A stretch of 64,000 bases of DNA from Verrucomicrobium spinosum DSM 4136 = JCM 18804 (GCF_000172155.1 NZ_ABIZ01000001.1:7535105-7599104), one strand, 5' to 3'; counted from the stretch's first letter, positions 34,004-44,030 are shown. The notes: generated from the sequence alone by a model not told the origin. Numbers and translations: made by a program.

Positions 34004-35467
34004 ATGAACATGAAAGACCAACGGTCCCCCTTTCACCGGCCCAACCGCCGGCAGTTCCTCGGCCAGTCTGCCTGTGCGGCCCTGGGGAATCTCTCGATCC
34101 TCAACACGCTGCTGAATCTGAAGCTGGCCGGCTCCGCTGCCGCCCAGTCAGGGCCCACAGACTACCGCACCCTGGTGTGCGTCTTCCTTCACGGGGGCAA
34201 TGACTCCTTCAACTGGCTGGTGCCTCGCGATGCCGCCCGGCATGCCGTGTACACGACCACGCGGGACAATCTGGCCCTGCCTCTGAACACCCTGCGTCCC
34301 CTGAACCAGTCCGGTGGAGACGGGCAGGAGTACGGCCTGCATCCGAACTGCCCGGGGTTGGAGGAAATGTTCAACGGGCTGGGCGGCGACACCGCAAAAC
34401 GCCGCGCCGCCTGGATCTCCAACGTGGGCACGCTCATCGCTCCCGTGACCAAGGCGCAATATCTGGCGGAGACCATGCCGCTGCCCAGGGCGCTCTTCTC
34501 CCACAGTGACCAGATCGACCAGTGGCAGACCTCCGTCCCGCAGGGGATGACGCAGCTCAGCGGCTGGGCGGGCCGCGCTGCGGATGTGCTGCACGCCTCC
34601 TCCAATACGACGAATTTTTCCATGAACCTTTCCCTGGCGGGGAACAATCTCCTGCAGGTGGGCAACCAGACCAGCCAGTTCGTGGTGACAGACCAGGGGG
34701 CACTCACCTTCACCGGCTCTTACATCGGGGATCCGAGCCACTTTCACCGCATCAAGAACGCCGCGCACCGCAGCATCCTCGCCCAGCAGTACGCCAATCT
34801 GGTGCAGCAGTCCTTCTCCGGCCTCACGCGCAGCAGCATCGAGCTGCAGGAGTTCTTCCTGGAGCAGTTCAGCTCGTACGACGACAGCGCGGTGGCTGCC
34901 CTGTTCCCCAATTCCTACATGGGCTCCCAGTTCCGTGCGGCAGCCAAGATGATCGGGCTCCGTCAGGCGCTGGGGCTGCACCGGCAGACGCTCTTCATTG
35001 GCTTCGGCGGGTGGGACCATCACACAGAGCTGCTGGACTCCCAGGCCCCCATGCTCTCCGTGCTGGATGCCGGACTGGCCGGCTTCCAGCGGGCGCTGGA
35101 TGCCATGGGCCTGCAGGACAGCGTCCTCACCTTCACCTCCTCAGACTTCAGCCGGACGCTGCGCAGCAACGGCCGCGGCACCGACCACGCCTGGGGGGCG
35201 AACGCCCTCGTCATGGGCGGGCCCGTGCAGGGCGGCAGAATCTACGGCACCTTCCCGGATCTCGCGATCGACAGCAACAATGACACCGGCTATGGCGGGC
35301 GGATGATCCCCACCACGTCTGTGGACCAGTTCGTGGGCGAGATGCTGCGGTGGTTCGGGGTGGCGGCCTCGGACATGCCCTATGTGCTGCCCAACCTGGG
35401 CAACTTCTACAACGCAAGCTCCTCCACCCTGCCCATCGGTTTCCTAAAACCCGGCACCTGGAGCTGA
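34004..35467 (+). CDS. DUF1501 protein 2, Tat-exported
   Basis: 487 residues. The twin-arginine signal is PNRRQFLGQSACAALG. Motifs match paralogue 1: TLVCVFLHGGNDSFNWLVP, SHSDQIDQWQTS, GWAGRAADV, FIGFGGWDHHTELLDSQAPM, TSSDFSRTLRSNGRGTDHAWG and the C-terminal NFYNASSSTLPIGFLKP. It follows DUF1800 gene 2 by 40 bases and precedes two small genes of unknown function on the same strand at short distance, suggesting an extended transcript. It is likely exported folded, consistent with metal cofactor loading in the cytoplasm. The substrate is unknown. Confidence 0.93.
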   Translation: MNMKDQRSPFHRPNRRQFLGQSACAALGNLSILNTLLNLKLAGSAAAQSGPTDYRTLVCVFLHGGNDSFNWLVPRDAARHAVYTTTRDNLALPLNTLRPLNQSGGDGQEYGLHPNCPGLEEMFNGLGGDTAKRRAAWISNVGTLIAPVTKAQYLAETMPLPRALFSHSDQIDQWQTSVPQGMTQLSGWAGRAADVLHASSNTTNFSMNLSLAGNNLLQVGNQTSQFVVTDQGALTFTGSYIGDPSHFHRIKNAAHRSILAQQYANLVQQSFSGLTRSSIELQEFFLEQFSSYDDSAVAALFPNSYMGSQFRAAAKMIGLRQALGLHRQTLFIGFGGWDHHTELLDSQAPMLSVLDAGLAGFQRALDAMGLQDSVLTFTSSDFSRTLRSNGRGTDHAWGANALVMGGPVQGGRIYGTFPDLAIDSNNDTGYGGRMIPTTSVDQFVGEMLRWFGVAASDMPYVLPNLGNFYNASSSTLPIGFLKPGTWS

Positions 35468-35491
35468 CCCCCCGCTTCTCCTCCACATCAC

Positions 35492-36151
35492 ATGACAACA
35501 CCGGGACAGGCGGGCAGTTCGGCGCACCAACGCCCCGGCCGCCTCATCACCGCAGCCCTTTTGCTGGCGGTGATTGCCGCAGGCTTGTGGCTGGTCCTCA
35601 AACCGAAACCCGGGCCTGGCTCTCCCGTTGACAACGCCACCCCGGCAGCGCCCAGCCCGCCCCTCCGGCCGTTGCCCCCGAATCCGCCCCCCGGCACCAA
35701 ACTGCCGGGTGAAATGATCCTGCAGGCGTATGCCCGCCCCGGCTCCCGTCCCCAGGATGACCTGCACGCGGTGGCCCATGCGCTCGAGAATCTGGCGCTC
35801 CTGGTTAAAGGAAATGACCCTTTCCGGCTCGGGGCCAATGAAGAGTTCGCCGACGCTCTCAAAGGCCGCAACAAGGCGCAAATCCGGTTCCTGCGGGATG
35901 ACCACCCGGCCTTCAATGAAAAGGGCCAGCTCGTGGACCGGTGGAAAACGCCGCTCTACATCCATGCCGCGAGCCGCGACCGCCTGGAGATCCGCAGCGC
36001 CGGGCCGGACCAGAAGATGTGGACGGAAGATGACCTCCAACGCCAGCCCGACGGCCAGTTTCTGAAAGGGAAGGACCTGAATCCCACCAGCCTGTATCTC
36101 CCACAAGACCGACCCCTGGGACAACCGCCCGCAGAAGCATCCAGTCGGTGA
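35492..36151 (+). CDS. Membrane-anchored unknown with pseudopilin-like C-terminal phrase
   Basis: 219 residues. One membrane helix (RLITAALLLAVIAAGLWLVL, about 17-36) is followed by a Pro-rich linker (about 40-72) and a compact domain of about 75-205. A stretch near 165-185 (LEIRSAGPDQKMWTEDDL) strongly resembles the C-terminal calcium-site region of GspG-type major pseudopilins (the SxGxDxxxxTxDD pattern), but no prepilin leader is present. It starts 24 bases after DUF1501 gene 2 behind a CU-rich leader and is separated from the next gene by 72 bases. It may be a periplasmic component co-expressed with the pair. The family is otherwise not recognised. Confidence 0.7.
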   Translation: MTTPGQAGSSAHQRPGRLITAALLLAVIAAGLWLVLKPKPGPGSPVDNATPAAPSPPLRPLPPNPPPGTKLPGEMILQAYARPGSRPQDDLHAVAHALENLALLVKGNDPFRLGANEEFADALKGRNKAQIRFLRDDHPAFNEKGQLVDRWKTPLYIHAASRDRLEIRSAGPDQKMWTEDDLQRQPDGQFLKGKDLNPTSLYLPQDRPLGQPPAEASSR

Positions 36152-36223
36152 CCGGTCAAAATGTTGTGGCGAATTGTCCCACTCAGAGGACACTTCCGGA
36201 CAGACCTTCTTTTCCACAAATCC

Positions 36224-37054
36224 ATGTCCTCCGCACCCGTCAGCGGCACACTGCCAGGCCTTCCCCGCCGCTCCATTGAGCTGGTGATGTTGATTTGCGC
36301 CGTCCCATTCCTGCTCGGATCTGATGTTGAGGCACAGCAGACCTTTGTGCCGCCTGAGCCTTTCCCGGCGGAGAAGTATGAGAACGGTTGGAGGAAGAAC
36401 CCTTTTACCCTGAAGACGGCTCCGGTGGCCATCCAGCGAGAGTCCTTTGCCAAAAATCTCGCCCTGGGGAGCATGTATGATGATGCCGAGGGAGTCACCT
36501 GCGTGGTGGTGGTGAACACCAAGACGAGGGAGCGGACGCGACTCAAAGGCCAGGAACCCGCCGCCAACGGCATGCGGGTGACGGAGTCCGTCATCGCGGA
36601 CACCCGGCGGGATTCCTACGCCGTGATCGTCTCGGGAGGCGAAAAGGCCACGCTGCGATACGACACCGCCTTCCTGAAACAGATGGCCGCTGGGCAGGGC
36701 GGTGGCGGGACCACACAGGCTTCGCCCCATGGGATGGGCCAAAAACACACTCCCAACGGAGCCGCCCCTGATCCCGGCACTGCCGCCATTAACATGACCA
36801 ACATGGAGCAGGATCAGAGCGGTGCAACACAGCCCCCTCCGGGTGCCTATGGCCAACCCTCTCCGCAGGGTGCCAACCCCGGCATGATGAAGGGCGGCAC
36901 CGCTCCCACGCCCGCGCCGCCGGGCATCCGGCCTCTCCCTGGTCAACCTCCCAACATGGGCGCAGGCCGCCCCAATATCCCCAGCAGGCGACGTTTAACC
37001 GTACCTCAACCCTCTGCGCCGCCCCCTGTCCCGCCCGTACAGGAGAATCCGTAG
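36224..37054 (+). CDS. Exported Pro/Gly-rich protein of unknown function
   Basis: About 276 residues from the ATG at 36224, which puts a hydrophobic export segment (ELVMLICAVPFLLGSDVEAQ) in a usual position. A globular part of about 40-165 (NGWRKNPFTLKTAPVAIQRE, AEGVTCVVVVNTKTRERTRL) precedes a low-complexity Pro/Gly/Asn/Met tail to the end (PQGANPGMMKGG, PLPGQPPNMGAG). It resembles small periplasmic subunits that accompany secretion pseudopilins (a GspC/PilP-like linker plus tail), but I cannot assign it. It lies between the 219-residue membrane protein and the giant subtilase, all on the same strand. Confidence 0.6.
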   Translation: MSSAPVSGTLPGLPRRSIELVMLICAVPFLLGSDVEAQQTFVPPEPFPAEKYENGWRKNPFTLKTAPVAIQRESFAKNLALGSMYDDAEGVTCVVVVNTKTRERTRLKGQEPAANGMRVTESVIADTRRDSYAVIVSGGEKATLRYDTAFLKQMAAGQGGGGTTQASPHGMGQKHTPNGAAPDPGTAAINMTNMEQDQSGATQPPPGAYGQPSPQGANPGMMKGGTAPTPAPPGIRPLPGQPPNMGAGRPNIPSRRRLTVPQPSAPPPVPPVQENP

Positions 37055-37130
37055 CCTTCCACGTACCGCAGGCGTTCACGTTCCAGTGGCCAAAAATGCT
37101 CGTTCCAAGTAGCATGGAGCGATTTTCCTC

Positions 37131-40100
37131 ATGAGCACGCGTTCCTTCCGAATTTTCCCCTTCCTGGCAGGCGGTATCCTGGTGTTGGCGGGCTTGGCCA
37201 TCACCACAGCATGGCTGCTGCGTGATGCGTACTCCGACAGAAGTGCTGACAGCGATGCTTCGCGAGATGGTTCTTCGACGGCAAGCCCCACCGCGCCGAA
37301 GCCGTGGGATCTGAGCCACTCGACCGCCGGAAGGAAGCAGGAAGCTCCCGCAACCGGATCCGCCTCCTTCCCCGCGCCTGCCGCCCCGCTCCCTCCAGCA
37401 GGCGGTCCCAACTCTCCCCGCCGGGGAGTGCCCGCCGAAATCGCGAGTGGCAAAGTGGTGGCCGCGGACAACTCAGAGATTTCTCCAGATGGTGTGCAAC
37501 GGCGCGTGACGCTGCATGAGACCAACTTCAAATACCCGCACCTGCGCATGGAGGAGCAGGTGCGCCGCATGGCCAATGGCGGAGAGGTGCTGGTGAAACG
37601 GAATGTGATGGTGGCGGATCACCTCATGGTCACGCTGAAGCCACGTGTGACGGAGCCGGAGTTTCAGGCCTGGCTTGGCCAGCATCAGTTGACCATTCGC
37701 GAGCGCATCCCCAATGCCCCCCTTTATCTGGTGGCAACAAAGGATCCGAGTCTTGAGACCTATGACGCCGCCCTGCTGGCGCTTGCTGAGGCGGGCAGCC
37801 CGATCGCCTATGCGGACCCAGACTACATCGTGCAGAACCAGGCACAGGCTCCGGCCCCCAATGATCCGTCCTTCAATCAGCAATGGGCGCTCTCCAACAC
37901 GGGTCAAACCGGGGGCATGGCAGGAGCAGACATCAATGCCCTCACCGCATGGGCCGTGACGGAAGGCAGCAGCAATGTGATCGTGGCGGTGATCGACACG
38001 GGCATGGACATGGACCACCCCGACCTGGAGCCCAACCTCTGGACCAACCCCGGTGAAATCGCCAGCAACGGCCTGGACGACGACAACAACGGCTATGTGG
38101 ATGACATCCACGGCTACGACTTCGTCTCGAACGATGCCAACCCCGAAGACGATCACGGCCACGGCTCACACACCGCCGGCACCGTGGGCGCGGTGGGCCG
38201 CAACGGCACCGGCGTGGTGGGCGTGAGCCATCATGTGAAGCTCATGCCGCTGAAGTTTCTCAACTCGGCGGGATCCGGGGCGGACTCTGACGCGATCAAG
38301 GCCATCTACTATGCCACGGCCAAAGGTGTCCTCCTTTCTTCAAACTCCTGGGGCGGGGGCGACTACGTTCAGGCGATGAAAGATGCCATCAACCATGCCG
38401 GGACCAACGGCGTGGGTTTCGTGGCGGCGTCCGGGAATGACGGGCTCGACAACGACGTCATCCCCAACTACCCCTCCAACTACGAGGCGGACAACCTGAT
38501 CGCCGTAGCCGCCACGGACGCGAATGACCAGCTGGCGTGGTTCTCCAACTACGGGGCCAGCAAGGTGCATCTGGCCGCACCGGGTGACAGCATTCTTTCC
38601 ACGTACCGCGACGGGGGCTATGTGCACTCCAGCGGGACGTCCATGGCAACGCCGCACGTATCGGGTGCCGCGGCACTGCTCAAGGCGGCGAACCCGGCAA
38701 TCAGTTTTGCCCAGATCAAAGCGGCGCTGCTGGCCAAGACGGATCTCGTGACCAATCTGACCGGCAAGGTGAGCACCGGCGGGCGTCTTGATGTAGGGAA
38801 CGCGATAGATCTGGCCACTTCTGCCTACCCCGTGCTGGTCAAGACCACCGTCGTGGATGGAGGCGTACCCGGCACCACGGGCAATGCCGATGGCATCATC
38901 AGCCCCGGAGAAACCGCGGCCCTCACCCTGGAGGTGCAAAACCTGGGCGGCCTGTCCACCGGCCCGCTCCAGGCCACGGTGACGATGAACAGCGCCGATC
39001 CCAAGGTGACACTGGGCAATACCACCCAGACCTTCGGGGTGGTGCCAGCCGCCGCCCGGCAGGCCAACACCGGCACCTCGCTGACCATCACCGTGGCGGC
39101 CGATCACACGACGCCAGCAAGCCTGCCATTGAGCATCACGTTTACGGATGGCGCGGGCGTGAACCGGGTCGAGGAGGCAACCCTGCAGATCTTTACCGTT
39201 TCCCAGATCAGTGGACGCATCACCAATGTGAGCGATGGCTCCGGTCTGGCTGGAGCGACAGTGCACCTCAGCGGCCCCGTCACCCGAACGGCCACCACGA
39301 TCACTGACGGCACCTACAGTGCCCATGTGGTGGATGGCAGCTATGCGGTACATGCCAGTGCGGCAGGGTTTGTTTCTTCCAGCTCACAGACGGTGGAGGT
39401 TCCGCCCTCCGCAGAGAACGTGAACATGACCCTCGGCTACTCGGCGCTCCAGATCACGCCCTCCATCCTGGGAGCGACGGTTGAAGAGGATGACACGACC
39501 GCGCAGACCATCACCCTGCAGAACAATGGCAACGTGCCGCTGACCTGGAAGCTGGAGGAAACTCCCCGGCCTGACAACGCGGCCACTGCCAAGGTGCTGG
39601 CCAACCAGCTCGCGGGATTGAAACCCGTGCATCCCCTTGCGTTTCTGCCCACCGGTTCGGCAGTGCAGGCCGTGGAGGAGGGTCCCGGGCCCGGACGACT
39701 GCTTCCAGCCCGCCCCGGTCTCAACGCCCTGGACAACAACACCGCGACGTATCCGTACCTGCCCTTCGCCGATGGGTTCGAGGATGGAACTTACAACAAG
39801 TGGTTTGAGAGCTGGACGGACGCGCATCGCGAGGTGGTGTCCAATACGGCAGGGGAGGGAACCAAGTCCTTCCGCTTCAACATGGCCGGCACCGAAGACC
39901 ACTTCTCCGGAGTTCATCAGGAGTTTCAGTGGGCGCAACAGCCCGGGCATGTATCCTTCCGGGTGCGCACCGCGGCGCGGGATCTGGCCACCGCCTACAT
40001 GGTGCTGTGTGATGTAAGTGGAAACTATCTCGTGGACTTCATCTGGTTCTTCGCCCACCCGAACGGGCGCTTCTATCTGAATGCCGATGTGGGAGGCAAT

Positions 40101-42821
40101 CAACTGGTGGCCTACGACAAGGACACCTGGTACCACATCGAGTTCCGCAACATCGACTGGGACACCCAGACCTTTGATTACTATGTGAACGGCACCGTGG
40201 TGCAGGCTGGCGTCCCCTTTCGCAATCCCGGGGTCACTCAGTGCATTGCGGCCTTTGCTTACAACTACAGCAGCAATGTGAATGCGTGGTTTGACGGCGT
40301 GGAGTTCTCAGGTGATGCGCTGGACTGGATGACTCTCTCCCAATCCTCGGGCACCATCGCCCCAGGAGGCTCTGCCACGGTCACGGTCACGTACAACGCC
40401 TCCCGGCTCAATACGGGGACTTACGAGGGCCTGCTCACCCTGACCACCAACGATCCTACCAGCAGTGACTCGACTCTGCCAGTGACCCTGCAAGTCACAC
40501 CCACCACGAATACCGTGCCGGTGGCCAACTCCAGCACCGTGCCTACCAGCGAGGATTCACTCACGGCTTTCACTCTCAGTGGGTCGGATGCCGACAACGA
40601 CACGTTGCAGTACTACGTCACGCAACTTCCTGCCAGAGGGCGGCTTTTCCAGGCCTCTGATGGATTTGAACCAACAGTCCCCATCACCACAGCGCCCACA
40701 CTTGTCCTCAGCAGCAACCGCCAGCTCATCTATCTGCCGGAGACCAATGAGAACGGAACACCGTACACAACATTCACATTCACAACGCGCGACAAACGCA
40801 GCGAGTCCGCCCCGGCCACCGTCACCATCCAGGTATCTTCCGTGCCGGATGCGCCGGTGCTGGGAGCCGATGTATTTGCGACCATGCCCGGGCAGTCCCT
40901 CGCTTCCCTCAATGTGCTGGCCAACGACTACAGTCCGGAAAACTTGCCACTGACGGTGCAGTCCTTTACCCAGCCTTCACAAGGCACGGTGACGGCCAAT
41001 TCGGACGGCACACTCGCCTTTCAGCCCGGGGGCGGATTCCTCTCCGGCTCCACCAGCTTCACGTACACTGTGACGGATGGAGCACGCACCTCTATCTCAA
41101 CTGTGATAGTGCATCTGGGCGATCTGCGGGGCGGCTCCTGGACAGCGCTGGGAGGGAACAGCCACCGCTCCGGACTCTTCCCCGCCGTCCTCAACGGTCC
41201 GCTGCAATTGCGCTGGACGCAGGCGCTGCAAGGCGCACCCACGATGCCCGTCGTGGCGGACAACCGCGTTTACGTTACCGGCCACCGAGCGGATGGCTCC
41301 AACGAGATCAAGGCTTTGCACCTGGACACCGGGCTCCCTACGTGGAGCCGCAACGAGATCATCTCAGGAGGGGTCAATCCCCCCCTGCATTACAGCTCGA
41401 ACCTCTACTACGTGCTAACGGATCCCGGCAACGCCTCCAGCATCACCGGGCTGGAGGCCGCCACGGGTAATGTGATATTGTACGGCACCTTCACCCCCAC
41501 CGTGAGCGAGCTGGGCAAGTCGCTGCTGGGATCACATGGCTTGGTTCACATGCCGGGCGGCTCTGGTCCCAAGATCTACGGTGTCGAGCCATACAACCCT
41601 CCCTCCGCCGCCTACATCACCACGCTGCCGGGTGCCCAGACAGGCACGCCCACAGAAGGTGCCGACCTCATCCTGACTGCCACAGGAGGAGCGATCCACG
41701 CACTGGATGCCAGCTATGGTGTCCAGCGCTGGACCTTCCGCCCCAATCCCGCCCTGCTTACCACCAACTCCACGGTGGTCTGGGAGGCCGGCGATGCCGT
41801 GGTGAACCTGGAAGGCACGCTGTACTGTGTGGCCACCCATCAGGCTCCGTTCACGCGATGGAGCAGCACGAGCAGCAAGCACCTTTTCACCCCCGCCGTG
41901 CGACAGGGCGTGGTGTATGCCACCTTTGAGGATGGCACTCCAGGTGTGCATGTGTTTGACCGGCGCACCGGGGCTCTGCTGCGCACCATTCCGCTGCCAG
42001 TCACCCCCACCAGCCAGCCTCTGTTCACGCAGGATCGGGTGATTGTCAGCACCGCCAGCACCACTCACATCATCAGCCTGATGGATGGCGCGGAGCAGCA
42101 GACCCTGCCCAGGGGCGGCCTGCTGGTTCCGGCTGACAACAACCTCATTCTTGTGGATACCACGAACCCAGGTGTGACGGCCTACGGATCGCCCCCGGTG
42201 ATCACGTTGAGTCCCGCCACGGCCTCGTCCGGCAGCTCGATCCCCTGGAAAATCGGCACCACCGTGCCAGAGGGGCTCATTCACTTCACGCTGGACGGAT
42301 CCACGCCTACTTCACAAAGCCCGACCCTTGCCAATCTGGGGGTGTTCAGCTCTCTGCGCACCACGACGGTGAAGGCGGTGGGCATTCATGCCGGACTCAC
42401 CGGGCCCGTCACCACCGCCACCTTCACAGTGGGTGACAGCAACAGCAACCAACTGCCCGACTGGTGGGAGCAGCAGTATGGCAGCCTGCGCGCCACTCCC
42501 GTGAGCGTCCTGGACCCCACAGTGGATGACGATGGCGATGCCCGAAACAACCTCACCGAGTTTCTCGCTGGCACAAACCCCAATCAATCGGACGCCGTGG
42601 TCACGCCGTTGCAGGCGAACACCGGAGGCAGCATCACCCTCTCCTGGCCCAGTGAACAGGGGCGCTTCTACTCCGTGCAGACCAGCCTGGATCTGAAAAC
42701 CTGGGATCCCGTAAGTGTGGCGACCATGCAGCCGGGTTCTGGCGCGGTCATGTCCTGGCAGGACACCACCGCAGGGGATGGGCCGCGGAAGTTCTACCGC
42801 GTGGTGATCACCACTCCATAG
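37131..42821 (+). CDS. Giant multidomain subtilisin-family (S8) serine protease
   Basis: 1896 residues. A signal anchor (about 5-27), a Pro/Ser-rich stretch and an I9-like propeptide (about 150-245) precede the subtilase domain at about 250-565. The catalytic triad is Asp289 (VIDTG), His344 (HGSHTAGTVG) and Ser504 (SSGTSMATPHVSG). After it come a CARDB-like domain (about 570-680), a carboxypeptidase regulatory-like domain (near 690-765), and a BACON-like fold split by a LamG-like insert of about 876-1060. These are followed by a cadherin-like region (about 1125-1230), a bacterial Ig-like region (about 1245-1325), a PQQ-type propeller (about 1333-1690), a chitobiase C-terminal-like domain near 1713-1760 and TSP3-like motifs near 1768. 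It is a surface or secreted protease. The last gene of its strand run, it is convergent with the nuclease-like gene. Confidence 0.93.
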   Translation: MSTRSFRIFPFLAGGILVLAGLAITTAWLLRDAYSDRSADSDASRDGSSTASPTAPKPWDLSHSTAGRKQEAPATGSASFPAPAAPLPPAGGPNSPRRGVPAEIASGKVVAADNSEISPDGVQRRVTLHETNFKYPHLRMEEQVRRMANGGEVLVKRNVMVADHLMVTLKPRVTEPEFQAWLGQHQLTIRERIPNAPLYLVATKDPSLETYDAALLALAEAGSPIAYADPDYIVQNQAQAPAPNDPSFNQQWALSNTGQTGGMAGADINALTAWAVTEGSSNVIVAVIDTGMDMDHPDLEPNLWTNPGEIASNGLDDDNNGYVDDIHGYDFVSNDANPEDDHGHGSHTAGTVGAVGRNGTGVVGVSHHVKLMPLKFLNSAGSGADSDAIKAIYYATAKGVLLSSNSWGGGDYVQAMKDAINHAGTNGVGFVAASGNDGLDNDVIPNYPSNYEADNLIAVAATDANDQLAWFSNYGASKVHLAAPGDSILSTYRDGGYVHSSGTSMATPHVSGAAALLKAANPAISFAQIKAALLAKTDLVTNLTGKVSTGGRLDVGNAIDLATSAYPVLVKTTVVDGGVPGTTGNADGIISPGETAALTLEVQNLGGLSTGPLQATVTMNSADPKVTLGNTTQTFGVVPAAARQANTGTSLTITVAADHTTPASLPLSITFTDGAGVNRVEEATLQIFTVSQISGRITNVSDGSGLAGATVHLSGPVTRTATTITDGTYSAHVVDGSYAVHASAAGFVSSSSQTVEVPPSAENVNMTLGYSALQITPSILGATVEEDDTTAQTITLQNNGNVPLTWKLEETPRPDNAATAKVLANQLAGLKPVHPLAFLPTGSAVQAVEEGPGPGRLLPARPGLNALDNNTATYPYLPFADGFEDGTYNKWFESWTDAHREVVSNTAGEGTKSFRFNMAGTEDHFSGVHQEFQWAQQPGHVSFRVRTAARDLATAYMVLCDVSGNYLVDFIWFFAHPNGRFYLNADVGGNQLVAYDKDTWYHIEFRNIDWDTQTFDYYVNGTVVQAGVPFRNPGVTQCIAAFAYNYSSNVNAWFDGVEFSGDALDWMTLSQSSGTIAPGGSATVTVTYNASRLNTGTYEGLLTLTTNDPTSSDSTLPVTLQVTPTTNTVPVANSSTVPTSEDSLTAFTLSGSDADNDTLQYYVTQLPARGRLFQASDGFEPTVPITTAPTLVLSSNRQLIYLPETNENGTPYTTFTFTTRDKRSESAPATVTIQVSSVPDAPVLGADVFATMPGQSLASLNVLANDYSPENLPLTVQSFTQPSQGTVTANSDGTLAFQPGGGFLSGSTSFTYTVTDGARTSISTVIVHLGDLRGGSWTALGGNSHRSGLFPAVLNGPLQLRWTQALQGAPTMPVVADNRVYVTGHRADGSNEIKALHLDTGLPTWSRNEIISGGVNPPLHYSSNLYYVLTDPGNASSITGLEAATGNVILYGTFTPTVSELGKSLLGSHGLVHMPGGSGPKIYGVEPYNPPSAAYITTLPGAQTGTPTEGADLILTATGGAIHALDASYGVQRWTFRPNPALLTTNSTVVWEAGDAVVNLEGTLYCVATHQAPFTRWSSTSSKHLFTPAVRQGVVYATFEDGTPGVHVFDRRTGALLRTIPLPVTPTSQPLFTQDRVIVSTASTTHIISLMDGAEQQTLPRGGLLVPADNNLILVDTTNPGVTAYGSPPVITLSPATASSGSSIPWKIGTTVPEGLIHFTLDGSTPTSQSPTLANLGVFSSLRTTTVKAVGIHAGLTGPVTTATFTVGDSNSNQLPDWWEQQYGSLRATPVSVLDPTVDDDGDARNNLTEFLAGTNPNQSDAVVTPLQANTGGSITLSWPSEQGRFYSVQTSLDLKTWDPVSVATMQPGSGAVMSWQDTTAGDGPRKFYRVVITTP

Positions 42822-42974
42822 GGAGGGAGGAGGAAGACTGCGCTCGCGCGATTCCAAATCGCCAGCTACACCGACCATAGGTGACGAAGGTGGGTGGAGT
42901 ATTGGCGTGCATCCCAGCAGGCGAATGGGTGGCGCGCTCCTCGGTGCCAGCCCAGGTCTGATGCCTGGTGTCTT

Positions 42975-43802
42975 CTACTCTTGTGTCTTCATCCTCACCC
43001 GCACGCGGCTCTGCAACGGCCGATGATCGCTGGCCTCCGCGTTGGGCACAACCTTGGTCCCGGCATCTTCCAGGCGGACGTCGGCTCCGTCGCGCAGCAG
43101 CACGTGATCGATCACCAGGCGCGGTTCGTCCGCAGGGTAGCTGCTGGCATCTCCTTCTGGCACGCATCTGCGAAATCCGGCCTCGGCCAGCAGAGTCAGA
43201 GTGGTGGAGCCCGGGCGATCATTGAAGTCACCCGCCAGAATTACCGGAGTGGTTGTTTCCTTAAGTGCAGCAATCAGGACGCGGGCGTTTTCCCGCCGGG
43301 CGGCATCATCCGCACCGGAGTCGAAGTGTACGCTCACCAGTGTGACCTCTGCCGGAGAGACGGTGGGGACGGCTACCGTGATCAAAGTGGCCGCCCGAGG
43401 CTCGCCGCCCTTCACCGGCAGGGCGATGGTGCGGGAAGACGCGATGGGAAGGCGAGACAACGCCGCAGTACCGTACTCCCCTCCCGCAAAAGACATCGCC
43501 GCCCCGTAGGCAAAGGTCATGCCCTGAGCTTTCGCAAAATCCGCCGGCACATCCAGACCCTGAACCCGGCTGGTCCGGCGGTCCACCTCCTGCAACGCCA
43601 CAAGATCCGGCTTGAGCGCCCCAATCACGCGATGCTGCAAGGCGTGGTCATACTGCCCGTCGAAACGCCGTCCGCCGTTACGCAGGTTAAAGGAAACAAT
43701 ATCAAGCTCCGCTTTGACCGGCTCCTCGGCCGGGAGGACTGGAAGGCTCGGCAGGAACAAAAGGAGCAGATGGAAACAGAAGCGGCGACGGGAAAGGCGC
43801 AT
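42975..43802 (-). CDS. Exported endonuclease/exonuclease/phosphatase-family protein
   Basis: About 275 residues from the ATG at 43802, which gives a signal peptide (CFHLLLLFLPSLPVLPAE). EEP-fold motifs are in order: IVSFNLRNG, DLVALQEVDRRT with the metal-binding Glu, SVHFDSG, ILAGDFNDRPGSTT with the Asp-Phe-Asn pair, IDHVLLRDG, and the terminal SDHRPLQ. Members hydrolyse phosphodiesters in nucleic acids, sphingomyelin or inositol phosphates using Mg2+; the substrate of this one cannot be told. It is exported, so extracellular DNA or phospholipid is plausible. The gene ends 153 bases from the convergent subtilase gene. Confidence 0.9.
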   Translation of the reverse strand: MRLSRRRFCFHLLLLFLPSLPVLPAEEPVKAELDIVSFNLRNGGRRFDGQYDHALQHRVIGALKPDLVALQEVDRRTSRVQGLDVPADFAKAQGMTFAYGAAMSFAGGEYGTAALSRLPIASSRTIALPVKGGEPRAATLITVAVPTVSPAEVTLVSVHFDSGADDAARRENARVLIAALKETTTPVILAGDFNDRPGSTTLTLLAEAGFRRCVPEGDASSYPADEPRLVIDHVLLRDGADVRLEDAGTKVVPNAEASDHRPLQSRVRVRMKTQE

Positions 43803-43909
43803 GGCGCACCCATTGACCAACCGCCCCCGTCTGGCAACCAAAAGGCTGTGAGACCGGCTTCGGGCCGGCCGCCTGCGTTTGGCCCCGCCTCTGCCCTGCT
43901 CCGCCGTTG

Positions 43910-43975
43910 TGGTTCGAGATGATCACAAGCTCCACCAAAGCGGTGTCGAGCCACACGCACTCCAAGACGCTTCGC
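43910..43975 (-). repeat. Dispersed repeat, copy 3
   Basis: On the minus strand this reads GCGAAGCGTCTTGGAGTGCG, then CTCGACACCGCTTTGGTGG and CTTGTGAT...CTCGA, matching copy 2 at 21988-22050 over about 60 bases with scattered changes. It lies in the 228-base gap (43803-44030) between the EEP gene and the glycosyltransferase gene. The rest of the gap holds no supported gene; short frames there translate the repeat. Confidence 0.75.
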
Positions 43976-44030
43976 GAGGCTGTTCACGGTGGAGCAATGT
44001 CCCCCAACCGAAGATGGCCACCTATAAAAC

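Noticed and set aside
32176..34011. 611-residue open frame on the minus strand
   Set aside because: Antisense to the DUF1800 domain of gene 2, with typical shadow composition and no motifs; the plus-strand frame has clear family motifs.
35444..36946. 500-residue open frame on the minus strand
   Set aside because: Overlaps three plus-strand genes with signal or anchor sequences; its own sequence shows no domain and is GC-driven.
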